Origin: Tanytarsus gracilentus
Lineage: Eukaryota; Arthropoda; Insecta; Diptera; Chironomidae
Assembly: GCA_038502055.1 (NCBI GenBank)
Contig: JAXRKN010000045.1
Location: 10,343,501-10,407,500 of the forward strand
Reading direction: 5' to 3'
DNA: 64,000 bases
The notes under the pieces were generated by a model. The model searched no databases and was not told the DNA's origin. It saw only the letters and a program-made list of their open reading frames with translations. The position numbers were made by a program, and so were the translations under genes. Positions 26,164 through 35,720 of the stretch are shown piece by piece; within the stretch, counting starts at the first letter, position 1, and each line of letters begins with the position of its first letter.

Positions 26164-27323
26164 ATGAAGTTTATTTTACTTTTGAGTTTTATTTGTGCCG
26201 CTTTTGCGAAAGATATTTCGCAATTTATCGAGCAAAAAATTGAAGCCGAAAGCAACGATGAAGTTGGAATTGCATATCAAATTTACGAAAATCAGCACAT
26301 GTTACCGATGCCCGATCGTAATGGCGTCATTACTGGACCAGACTTTAGATTTCAACTCACACCGGGTGCTTTAGAGAATCAAGGTATGATGGTGAATCAA
26401 CCGCAAGCAATGGAAAGTATGCCAGTTCGTTTTCCAGGAGTCAATATGGGGCCGGGCATGAATAACATGTATCCAGGAATGAACCAAATGTATCCAGGAA
26501 TGAATAATATGGACATGAACCAAATGTATCCAGGAATGGGAATGAACAGCATGAATCCAGGAATGAACAACGGCTATCCAGGATATCCAGGATATTATCA
26601 ATCTCAAGGTGTTAGTCGTACTGACTCTTGCGGATGCTCAAGCTCATGTGGAATGCCATGCGTTTGGTGGTCATGTATTCCCTGCAACCCTTGCCCTCCA
26701 TGCAATCAACCTACTATAGCACCAACGACAACAACTCAACAACCAACAACAACTCAAACACCGCTTCCAACTTTCCCACAAGAAATTCCAACTCAAGCTC
26801 CACCATCAAATCCATGCCCATGTCCGCCAAGCTGCCCACCCTGCATGCCATGGTTCCCCTGCAATCCATGCAATATGTGTCCATGCCAAACTACTCCTGG
26901 ACCTGATAACAACACACCTCCAACTCAAATTCCAACAACAACAACTCTTCCACCAACGACAACTCTTCAAACTGTCACTCAAGAAATTCCAACACAGTAA
27001 GTTTGTGAAGTTTTAAATAAATATTTTGATATTAATTACTTTCAATAGACCTCCATCGAACTGCGTTCCATGCCGTCCTTGTATGCCTTGCAATATCTGG
27101 TGGATGTAAGTTAAACAGGAAATTTAGAAATCAAGTTATTAAAATGTATTTTTATAGGTGCCCACCTTGTGGATGTAACAATGGATGCCAAACCGTTCCA
27201 CCAGCTCCAACTGTTTCACCAACAATCGCTCCTCCATCTAACAATTGTCCATGCATTTGTGCTCCCTGCAATCCATGGACTCAAAACTGTCCACCATGTC
27301 CTTCAAATTGTCCATGCAATTGA
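26164..27323 (+). CDS. Secreted Cys/Pro/Met-rich protein, family member 1 (351 aa)
   Basis: Exons: 26164-26996, 27049-27105, 27158-27323; junctions are GT/AG and in frame. The start chosen is the internal Met that opens a clean signal peptide (MKFILLLSFICAAFA); the upstream in-frame ATG at 26128 would bury it and lies in the short leader. After an acidic stretch come about 11 MYPGMN/YPGY-type repeats (residues about 100-150). A SCGCSSSCG module with a WW follows, then Thr-rich linkers with repeated QEIPTQ, and several CPPC/CNPC blocks ending in a CPSNCPCN tail. The exon 2/3 junction splits W-W-M/C-P-P, as in related genes. A polyadenylation signal is at 27343. Function unknown; a secreted, heavily disulfide-linked structural protein is my inference. 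Unlike its relatives it lacks the intron after the third codon. Confidence 0.85.
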
Positions 27324-27433
27324 GCTTTGAGTCATGAATCTAAATAAAAACCCACCGATGCGTTATTTATTGTTAAAAAGCAAGAAATAAAAAATTACAA
27401 TTTTATCCAAATTTTTTGTTTTTAATTCAAAAA

Positions 27434-27598
27434 CAGAGATGGGTAATTACGTTTTAATTGAGTAAATTTTAAATTGAATTACAAAGAAATTAATTACATT
27501 TTCATTCAAACTTCATGTAATTTCTCAAAATTAGATTAAATTTCATGGATTTTTTGTAATTTCTGGATCCCAGAAATTTATGTAATTTCCCTTCTCTG
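27434..27598. mobile_element. MITE-like element with CAGAGATGG termini
   Basis: The left end reads CAGAGATGGGTAATTAC and the right end reads as its imperfect inverse, GTAATTTCCCTTCTCTG, 165 bp apart. The interior is AT-rich and non-coding. It is related to the better preserved copy at 61048-61160. No 8-bp flanking duplication is visible here, so the copy is probably old. Confidence 0.6.
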
Positions 27599-27806
27599 AT
27601 TAAATATTAAGTTCATAAAAAATCCTTGAAAATCGTCATTCATCAAAGTGCATTTGATAAACCATCAAAGAAGTTACAAATTTTACACGAGAGCTGATAA
27701 GAGAGTCACGCTCTGTAATACGCATCGTGTGGTTCTTTTAAACACTAGTTTTCTGATAGGAAATGTAAAGATACCGCGATGGGTTTTTCGAATAGTTTCA
27801 CAAAAC

Positions 27807-27814
27807 TATAAAAG
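27807..27814 (+). promoter_or_regulatory. TATA box of Cys-rich gene 2
   Basis: TATAAAAG lies 61 bp before the ATG. A CTGATAAGA GATA-type site is at about 27694. Confidence 0.7.
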
Positions 27815-27867
27815 TAACTTTTCGACCATCAATCTTGTGTCAGTTTTTCCAACTGTCTGTAGAAACG

Positions 27868-28707
27868 ATGAAGTGTAAGTTGAAGTTTAAAAAGTTAAGA
27901 AAAATTTAGAAAAGTTTAAACTTTTTCAGACGCTTGTGTGTTGCTCTTTGTTTGCGCTGCAATTGCGGCTCCAACTGTCGATGAGGAAAATGTTCAAGCA
28001 GCTCAATTTATGCATGGAATGGGTGGAATGAATCCGATGATGGACCCGATGTACGGCATGATGAATATGGGCATGAATCCGATGATGAACATGGGCTATC
28101 CAGGCATGAATAATATGGGGATGAATATGGGAATGAATATGGGATATCCGGGTATGGGTGGAATGTCACCGATGTATTACAACTCAAAACGTGAAGACTA
28201 TCCAATTGACTACAATCAAGGTTGTTCATCGTCCTGCTCTTGTGCGTCTCAATGTCAAGTTAATTGGTGGATGCCTTGCAACTGCAGATGCCCACCTCTT
28301 TGTCCACCACCTCCACCACCGCCTTGCTCTTGTTCACCATGCATGAACTGGTCGTAAGTTAAAAATGTTGCCTTAAAAATATAATTTTAGGTTAACTAAT
28401 TTTTTTAAATAATTTTATTAGATGCCCACCGAGATGTTGCAGGTAAAATTAAAACAATTATTTTGTCAACAATTTTAATAATTAATTTTATTTCAGCTGC
28501 GGCGGATGTGAAAACAACAATCCACCACAAGACCCTGAAATTCCAGAATGGCCATTAACAAAACCTGATGACGATGAAGCTATTGAAGACCCACTCAAAT
28601 TTCCAATCTTAAACGACTTGAGAAATCGCTTAGAAAACATGGGAGTTCTTCCAGAACGTAAGCCAGGCTACCCCGCTGACATTATCATCCGCTGGAGAGA
28701 CAACTAA
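27868..28707 (+). CDS. Secreted Cys-rich protein, family member 2 (220 aa)
   Basis: Exons: 27868-27874 (7 nt), 27930-28353, 28422-28442, 28497-28707; all GT/AG and in frame. The 7-nt first exon gives M-K plus the first base of Tyr; the signal peptide (about 16 residues) continues in exon 2. A Met/Gly-rich repeat (MGMN, MGYPGM; residues about 30-80) is followed by Y-P-I-D-Y, CSSSCSCASQC, WWMPC, a CRCPPLC block and seven prolines. Short CPPRCC and CSCGGC exons follow, then an acidic, cysteine-free C-terminal tail of about 65 residues containing RFPNLRDRL-like sequence that resembles the tail of member 3. Polyadenylation signal at 28755. Extracellular; function unknown. Confidence 0.87.
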
Positions 28708-29303
28708 CTTTTCATCACTTGTTAAAGCTCAGTTTATTATTTTTTGAGTTACTTAATAAAACTTTAAATGAAGCTCAAATTAATAATTTTTTGAAATTAA
28801 TTTTTCCGATTTTCCTTTTAATATGAACATTTTTTATGGATTTGAACTAAATTTTTATTCGATTTTTTGATTTGAATTAAAATTTTAGTTCAAATTGAAG
28901 TTTTTACCTAAATTTGAAATGAAATTTAGTTCAAATACTCTATGTTTAGTTCTAGTCTTGAAGTCAAATCTTGATCTCAACTTTTTAGTTCAAAATGAAA
29001 AAACTTAGTTCAACCTTTGGGTTCAATTTGACTTCAAATGTTGAATTAAAGTGTTTAGATTCAACATTTAAATTCAAAATGAATTCAGTTCAATTTGAAC
29101 TAATGAGTTCAAAGTTTGAGTTCAGTTTGAACTCATTGTACTTGATATAATCAAATATTAAAATATTAATTGTTAACTGGCAAAAAAATTAAATATTAAG
29201 TAATTTCTCATCACACAGAAAATAATTAAATAAATAAAAAATTTAACGATTTCAACAAATTTATTTCATTCAAAATTGTTAACAAAAAAATCATTCGAAC
29301 TTT
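28708..29303. other. Convergent intergenic region with degenerate AGTTCAAA repeats
   Basis: This lies between the 3' ends of members 2 (plus) and 3 (minus). From about 28840 to 29140 the motif TTAGTTCAAA and its inverse TTTGAACTAA recur in variable spacing, giving a strand-symmetric low-complexity block. No coding sequence is seen. Confidence 0.6.
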
Positions 29304-30346
29304 TTACCACATTCTCCATGGTTTGTTTTCTGGAAGTGGCTCTGGCTCCGGTTGTCTTGGGCTCAAAATAATATCAAGTCCATTTCTCAAGCGATCACGC
29401 AAGTTGGGGAATCGAGGATCTTCATATTCTGGTTCTTTTTCTTCTTCTTTAATCAAAGGAGCTGTGGTGGTTGCACAAGGGTTGTTGCAGTTGCATGGTG
29501 AGCACGGAGCCCATGGAAGACAAGGAGTGCATGAGCAACAGGGTGGTGGAGTTGGTGGCGGGCATGGTCTGCATGAATTCGAGCAACAATTTCCTGGGCA
29601 TCTTGGAGGGCACTAAGGGAGAAAAATTGATTTAAAATTATAAAGTTAATAAAATAATTTACCATCCACCAAATTGTGCATGGTGTACAAGAACATCCTG
29701 AGCAGCAGCAACTAAAAATTAGCAAAATGTAAATCGTGAAATTTGAGTGTAAATTTCTCTTTTTTACCTTGGAGCTGTTGTCGTTGGCGCTTGTGTAGTT
29801 GTTGTAACGGTTGTCGATGTTGTGGCTAGAAAAATAATTGAATTAAAAACGAATTTATTTAAAAATTAAAATTAATTACTTATGGTTGAAGTTGTTGTTG
29901 GAGGGTTAGTAAGTTCTGGTGGTGGTTCAGTGGTCGCACATGGAGGTGGGCACCTTCAATTTAATTTTATTAAATATTTTTAAAAGTTTAAATAGTTTTG
30001 AACTAACCAGCAGTTACATGGCATCCACCAGATCATTTGACATCTTTGAACACATCCACAGCTGCCTGAACATCCTTGGCCTGTTAAAATAAATTTTCTA
30101 GACATGTTTTAAAAATTAATTTCAATTTTACTATAATCGACTGGGAATTGATTCCTCGAGTACATCATTGGATTCATTCGGTTCATTCCCATCGGCATGA
30201 ATTGTGCCGGTTGACTTTCAATAATGATCTCCTCTTCATTTTGTTGAGCTTTAACGGTGACAAGCACGAAAAGTAATGCAAAAATGTCTGAAAGATTTGT
30301 TTTGAGTTTAAAAGTTACAAATTTTTAAAAATTTCTTACACTTCAT
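29304..30346 (-). CDS. Secreted Cys-rich protein, family member 3 (241 aa, 7 exons)
   Basis: Exons (minus): 30340-30346, 30132-30287, 30008-30080, 29880-29953, 29768-29825, 29663-29711, 29304-29612; every phase agrees. The 7-nt first exon and signal peptide (MKYIFALLFVLVTVKA) match relatives. Next come an acidic segment, a PMGMNRMNPMM stretch and F-P-V-D-Y at an exon end. CSGSCGCVQRC, IWWMPCNC and CPPPC follow, then a Thr/Pro linker spread over three small exons. The second module has CCCSGCSC, TPC, WWM and CPPRC, and the last exon has several CPPP/CSPCNC blocks and an acidic tail. One donor, at the end of exon 4, is AA/GTAATT, weaker than the others. Transcribed divergently from the galectin gene and convergently with member 2. 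Confidence 0.85.
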
Positions 30347-30415
30347 TTTGACTTTTCTCAGAAAATCACAACCGAAGGTCACAATAGAACTGGAAGAACT
30401 TCTTACGAAAATTTT

Positions 30416-30423
30416 CTTTTATA
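30416..30423 (-). promoter_or_regulatory. TATA box of Cys-rich gene 3
   Basis: Minus strand TATAAAAG within CTATAAAAG, the same core as member 2. TGATAAGAA (about 30551) and AAGATAAGAC (about 30593), both on the minus strand, lie upstream. Confidence 0.7.
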
Positions 30424-30424
30424 G

Positions 30425-31256
30425 TCAGATTCATCAAGATAGAAAAAAACTATTTGGCAGAGCAATGTCCAGATTGATGTTTCCGATGAACTGAGAATAG
30501 TTTTTGCTGTATTTTGGTCACTATCGCTTTTGTGTCTTAAGTGAATTGCGTTCTTATCAATAATTTGTCCTTTTCTGGTTCTAAAAAATGTCGGTCTTAT
30601 CTTGGGAATTTTCTATTTTATGTAAAGCGGAAACTAAAGTGTTTAAGTTCTAAAATATTTTTATTGAATTTAATTTTTAATTATTAATCTTGAAATTAGT
30701 TTTTAAAAATTAAATTGCTAAACATTTAAACATAGAATTTTTTATTTAAAAATTATAGTTTAAATTGCAATTAATTGCTAAGTTTAAAAATTAAATTGAA
30801 TTTAGAAAAAAATTATTTGAAAATTAACACAGCTGCATTAAATGATGTATTTTTGCATCATGTAGATCACAATCAGTGCAAAATACTTAAGAAAAATTAT
30901 TCGCTGCCGCATTCATTATTGCTTAGTAATAAAAAGTGAGATCATCGACCTTCGCAGCTCGATTCATGTAAAATAATTTTTTCTCACTTGCACATGGCTT
31001 TTCATATCTGAACCTTATGGAATTTTAAATATTTTTCTCTTAATTCTAAGAAATTTTTAAACACGTTTTTGCATCCTGATTTTTAAAAATTTGTAATAAT
31101 TTTACCACTAGTAAAATTTCAATATATTGATTCAAATCAATTCAAAATATTTAAAATTCTATTAAGAAAAATGCTTTTGTTTCTCTCATTTTCTCTCAAT
31201 CTATTAATAAACTTTTCAGCATCATCGAGAGTGAAAAAAAATCTCGGATACATTTG
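30425..31256. other. Divergent intergenic region between member 3 and the galectin gene
   Basis: AT-rich, no coding sequence. It holds the GATA-type sites named for member 3 and the galectin promoter at its right end. Nothing else is supported. Confidence 0.55.
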
Positions 31257-31264
31257 TATAAATC
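31257..31264 (+). promoter_or_regulatory. Possible TATA box of the galectin gene
   Basis: TATAAATC lies 73 bp before the ATG, the same distance range as in neighbouring genes. Confidence 0.5.
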
Positions 31265-31329
31265 TCAGCTGCACTCTTCTCATTCTCCGTTAGTTTCTTT
31301 TAAACATTCGTCAAGCGATCATCGTTAAA

Positions 31330-32277
31330 ATGCAAAAGTACTTGGGGCGTTTATTTCCAGTCAAGATCGGTCAACTCATAAACGTTGTTGGTCGAGTCAA
31401 TAATGACCCGAAAAAAATTGACATTGAACTATCGAGTGTGAATAGTGATGAAGAAGATGCTGGTGATATTCAGCTTCATTTATCAGCGAGATTTTATCCG
31501 AATGACACTTGGATTGTGAGAAATTCACACGTAAAAGGTGTTGGTTGGGGTGAGGAGGAGCGTGGAGTGGACATTTTACCATTCAACTCCTCCGAAAATC
31601 CACTCATTAAAGGTGGAAATTTCAAAATTTCAATTTTCATCGATGCCGAAGCATTTTTTGTGAGCATCGATGAAAAACCATACTGCACTTTCGCTCACCG
31701 TCAAGCGATCACGAACATTCAAAAGATAAAAATAGCTGGAGATGTCGATGAAGTGTTTCAAGTCAATCAGCAAACGGCACAAGCGAATCCATGGCCAATT
31801 GTGAATACAAATGTGTTTGAGGCATTCGGACCGGCTCAATTTCATCCCGGAAATGTTATCATAATCACAGGTGTGCCTCGAGGCAATTTAAATGGAGGAT
31901 TTAATGTGAAATTATTCGATGGAGCCAACAAGCAGAGAACACACTTGACACTCATGTCATTTTTCGATTGTAATCAATTTGCTCTAAATTCGCACAGTGA
32001 AGATGGATGCATGGGTGAAGCGGTCGTCGCTCCTTCTTTTCCTTTTGCCATTCAAGAAGTTTTCAAACTCGCAATTGCAATCACAAATTCCGAATTTTTG
32101 GTCGCCGTCAATGGAAATAAAATTATGAGCATTGAATTTAGGGATGAGGTTGAAAGACTTCTCGGAAGTTTGACGGGAGTTGAGATTGTCTCGAATAAAG
32201 GAATGAATGTTGAAGTTCAGGGTGTTGACTTTATGTTGATTCGACCTGATTGTGAAGGATTTGAAAGATTTTCATAA
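31330..32277 (+). CDS. Tandem-repeat galectin (315 aa)
   Basis: Intronless, with two galectin carbohydrate-recognition domains (about residues 5-135 and 150-310) and no signal peptide, as usual for galectins, which leave cells by an unconventional route. In domain 1 the beta-galactoside site is nearly intact: H50-x-S-A-R54 in place of HxNPR, N65, and W73-G-E-E-E-R78. Domain 2 keeps the fold pattern (for example VIIITGVP, FNVKLFDG, FLVAVNGN) but has lost the H/R pair and the W-x-E-x-R signature, so it probably binds another ligand or none. Insect galectins act in immunity, gut barrier and cell adhesion. It sits inside the Cys-rich cluster, divergent from member 3 and convergent with member 4. 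Assignment is confident; ligand is not known. Confidence 0.87.
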   Translation: MQKYLGRLFPVKIGQLINVVGRVNNDPKKIDIELSSVNSDEEDAGDIQLHLSARFYPNDTWIVRNSHVKGVGWGEEERGVDILPFNSSENPLIKGGNFKISIFIDAEAFFVSIDEKPYCTFAHRQAITNIQKIKIAGDVDEVFQVNQQTAQANPWPIVNTNVFEAFGPAQFHPGNVIIITGVPRGNLNGGFNVKLFDGANKQRTHLTLMSFFDCNQFALNSHSEDGCMGEAVVAPSFPFAIQEVFKLAIAITNSEFLVAVNGNKIMSIEFRDEVERLLGSLTGVEIVSNKGMNVEVQGVDFMLIRPDCEGFERFS

Positions 32278-32558
32278 CTTTGTAAAAAAAAAATTTGAAA
32301 ATTTCTCTAAATTCAAGGGGTGGAAATTATTGTAAAATTAATTCTAAAAATATTTTTGTAAAGTTTCACACCCCTTGATATATTTTTTTATTAACAATCA
32401 TAAAAACTCCAAATAACTTTTTATGGCCGAAATCAAATTCAGATAATTTATTTTCTCGCTAAAAATTAATTTCAATAAAATAATTTTTCCATTTTTAAAA
32501 ACTCTTCGAATCTTTTTATTTACAGCATTTCAAGTGGCTTCACATTGAATATTTCCAT
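32278..32558. other. Short convergent intergenic gap
   Basis: Lies between the galectin stop and the stop of Cys-rich member 4. It contains AT-rich 3' flanks with polyadenylation-like AATAAA near 32473 and nothing else. Confidence 0.6.
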
Positions 32559-34885
32559 TTAAATCATTCCTGGAACGAAAATATCTTGAAGATATTGTGG
32601 AATGAATTGGAAAGCGATTTTGTTTGAATTTTTCTCGTCGGCAATTTCTTTTACTTCTTCTTCTTTTTGATAGACACTGTTGGCATCTTCAAAGTGACGA
32701 GCGCACTGTCCGTTGCAGCATGAAGCTGGGCATGGAGTTGGACTAAAGATTTAATTTAATTAGCAAAAAATAATTTAATAATTTGCTTATAAAAACTTAC
32801 CAAACCCAAATAACAGAGCAAGGTGTGCATGAGCATTGGCTGTTGCAAACTGAGCAACTAAAAAAATAATTTAAAAATTCAGTTCAAATTTTAAAAACTC
32901 AAAATTTCTTACTCTTCACGTGCAATCGGTTGGCTTGGTTGTTGTGGCCAGTGATTAGGGAATTGATTATTGTTGTTGTTATTATTCCAATTATTAGTTG
33001 GTGGAAGAGGTTCTGGTAAGGGAACAATAGGTTGAATAGGCTGTTGTTGCCATGGCCATTGAGGTTCTGGTTGAGGTTGAGGATTATTTTGCCATGGCCA
33101 TTGAGGTTCTGGTTGAGGTTGAGGCCAAATGGGTTCAGGTTGAGGATTATTTTGCCATGGCCATTGAGGTTCTGGTTGAGGTTGAGGCCAAATAGGTTCA
33201 GGTTGAGGATTATTTTGCCATGGCCATTGAGGTTCTGGCTGAGGTTCAGGACGCCAAACTGGTGGTTGATTCCATGTTGGAGTGTTGCTACAAGGAGATG
33301 AACTTAAAATGTTAATTACATTATGATTTTATTTTTAAACTAAAAGAATCTCAACTTACGTTGGCCATGGTTGAGGTGCGTGAGTTAATGGTGCCTCAGT
33401 TGTTGTTAAACGAGGAATATTTAAGTTTGGGAATGAGGGGAATTGAGGATTTTGAGGAGGTTGTTGCCAAGGCTGTTGAGGTAAAATTGGTTCAGGGCCT
33501 GGTCTTGGAAACCATTGAGGTGGCTGAGTTGGAACTGGTTCTGGACGTGGAAATCTTGGTGGTCTATTTAGAATTATTTCGATTACTTTATAGAATTAAA
33601 ATTATAAAATTTAAACTTACTGCCATTGGGGAAGTCTGTAAAGAAATAATTGTTAATTTTTTTTAAAAAATGTTTCAAAACCCACACGTGGGTGTTGCCG
33701 TGTAACCCACTTGTAACAGATCAGTATTGAAAATGTAACATGGGGAAGTCCTATTAAGAAGCCAAAAGAGAAGCCTAATGGAAAATATTTTTTGGAAAGC
33801 TGAAAGGGAAGCATAAGGAAATATTTTTTTTTGGGAAAGTTATTTGCCAATATGTTCTATTTTCCACTGTTTTCCATTAAATGTTTTGTTTTCCAATGTG
33901 TATCATTATTTCTATTTGGCTCAATTGTTTCATTTTCCACCATTTTCCATTGTGTTCCATTTTCCATTATCACCATTTTCCATTGTGTTCCATTTTCCAT
34001 CATGTTCCATTTTCCACTATGTTCCACCATGTTTCATTTTCCACAGTGTTCCATTCTCCACCATGTTCCATTTTCCACCATGTTTCATTTTCCACAGTGT
34101 TCCATTTTCCACTATGTTCCATTTTCCACTGTGTTCCACTTTCCACAATGTTCCATTTCCACAGTGTTCCATTTTCAGATCCATGCCAATCGATTCCTGG
34201 TCCAATCCCGAGTTCAACGATACCCATGAAGCCATATAAGAGAAAATTTGTATGAAAAATGGACATTATGGCGGTCCATGGCACGACCTGTGGTCATGAC
34301 CCAAAAAATTCCTAAAATGGCCGAATCTAAATTCATAGACCTACCATTTGGCGAAAACTAGAAGTCTCTAGCTATCTCAGGAGCCGAGATCTCGAAGGAA
34401 CAGACGGACAGACGGACGGAAATAGGCGCATATAAGTGTTACACCACTTCGTGGGTTACACTAAAAATATCATAAAATCTTACGTTGGAGGAACTGTTGA
34501 TGTTTCAGGGCAAGGAGGAGGACACATGCAGCTACATGGCACCCACCACATCATGACGCAAGTCTGTCGGCATCCGCATGTGTTCGAGCACGACATGCTA
34601 TAGTCGACTGGGAAATCATCATCGCTCAATGAGTTGTAGTGGTCGATGGCTTTTTGTGGTGGCTTTGGAATGAACATTGGATTACTGTACATCGTGTTTC
34701 CCATCACTGAATATCCAATTCTCTGCATGTTCATCATATTGTTGATGGGAAATGCCGCATTTTCAATGGACACATCTTCGTCGGCCAATGCAATTGCGAC
34801 TAGCAACGCTAGCACAAAATCTAATTAATTAAAAAAGAAATTAATTAGCTTTCAATTGAGTTTTATTTTCTCACTCACATTTCAT
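32559..34885 (-). CDS. Secreted Cys/Pro/Trp-rich protein, family member 4 (392 aa, 7 exons with a 15-nt microexon)
   Basis: Exons (minus): 34879-34885, 34484-34820, 33621-33635, 33360-33563, 32913-33287, 32801-32857, 32559-32742. The reading frame holds through every junction. Signal peptide MKYFVLALLVAIALA; an acidic/Met spacer ending DDDFPVDYS; then CSNTCGCRQTC, WWVPC and CMCPPPC. A 15-nt exon (L-P-Q-W-Q) leads into a long Pro/Gln/Trp region with RFPRPEPVP and three to four repeats of about 21 residues, each holding QWPWQ and most followed by NNPQPEP. The end has a second module (CSVCNSQCSCTPC, W, CPTPC, CC) and a charged tail. Intron 2 has received a 790-bp repeat element (33672-34461). 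Function unknown; extracellular structural role inferred. Confidence 0.83.
33621..33635 (-). other. 15-nt coding microexon of member 4
   Basis: It is preceded by a pyrimidine-rich acceptor (TTTCTTTACAG) and followed by a perfect donor (GTAAGT). Its 15 nt keep the frame, and its residues LPQWQ match the Q/W/P composition of the next exon. Skipping also keeps the frame (15 = 5 x 3), so it could be alternatively spliced. Its acceptor is only about 36 nt from the inserted element. Confidence 0.7.
33672..34461 (-). mobile_element. Dispersed repeat element, copy B, inside intron 2 of member 4
   Basis: This is the inverted counterpart of 14376-15124, with the same order of modules: GTGTAACCCAC end, CGTCTGTC run, the 80-bp TTCATACAAATTTTC module (about 34186-34260), the 17-bp minisatellite (about 33860-34180, here longer and more degenerate) and the AACCCACACGTGGG end. 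It occupies nearly the whole 848-nt intron and leaves both splice sites intact. Long frames on both strands are artefacts of the stop-poor repeat. Confidence 0.8.
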
Positions 34886-34960
34886 TTTTAATTTCTCTTG
34901 TTTGTCTTTTTTTCACAGTCTTCAATTGAATACTGACGGTAGTTTGTTCGCTTTAAAGCT

Positions 34961-34968
34961 CTTTTATA
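34961..34968 (-). promoter_or_regulatory. TATA box of Cys-rich gene 4
   Basis: TATAAAAG on the minus strand, 76-83 bp before the ATG. CTTGATAAGAG (about 34983) and two TTATCACTC motifs (about 35064 and 35154) farther upstream are GATA-type sites. Confidence 0.7.
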
Positions 34969-35720
34969 ATTGCTTTGAGATCTTGATAAGAGAAAATTCA
35001 CACATCAAAAACATTACTCGCCATTAAGTTTAGTCCTATTGACGCCCATACACAGGAATTCTGTTATCACTCTTCGCGCGCTCTTGTTGACTTTTTTGTG
35101 TCATCGTCATTCGCAGCTCAAATATCGAGTGCTGAGTAAGAAAAATTCTCCCTTATCACTCGATGATGGTGGAAGCAGAAAAAGCGGTGATGTTCAATAA
35201 CATGTTTTTGCGATAATTGAATCATTTTGTAAAGAACGCCGACGTCGAGATGACCCAAAATGTATTTCAGATGACATATTGTGAGCTGAATATGAAAAAT
35301 TATTCTGTTTATTGTAAAAATGTGATTAGAAAATTGATGTAAAATATAATTGAGTTTGATTGAGTGAAAAGAGAGAAGAATTTTGTCGAAAAATTTTATT
35401 AGAAAAAATTTTGTAATGTTATAAAATTACAAGTTATTTTTGGAAAGAAACTAAAACCCTCGAAATGCTAAATTTTAAAAAAATTATTTTATTTTAATTT
35501 TTTAAACTATCGGGGTAGAGCTTTGGGGTAGAACTTTCAAAAAAGCTTTTTGTGTCTTTATCCTTATTGAGGTAATTAATTATTTGTAGTTTTTTGTGCA
35601 ATGTAATTTTAACTCCATTCTATTGTAATTGTCCATCTTTGATATTAAATCTTCGAGTTGAATTTTTAAAAATATTTTAATCTTTTAAAAATTTATAATT
35701 TTTTTATTAACAATTTTAAT
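34969..35720. other. Intergenic region between member 4 and the GT92 pair
   Basis: Promoter side of member 4 and 3' side of the GT92 gene. Non-coding. A fragment at about 35594-35641 (AATGTAATTTT, TGTAATTGTCCATCTTTG) resembles one end of the CAGAGATGG MITE family. Confidence 0.5.

Noticed and set aside
26371..26607. Antisense and alternative frames over the Cys-rich exons (also near 28008, 28158, 29323, 33032, 39521, 49605)
   Set aside because: These are shadows of repetitive coding sequence; the sense frames have signal peptides, consistent splice phases and family similarity.
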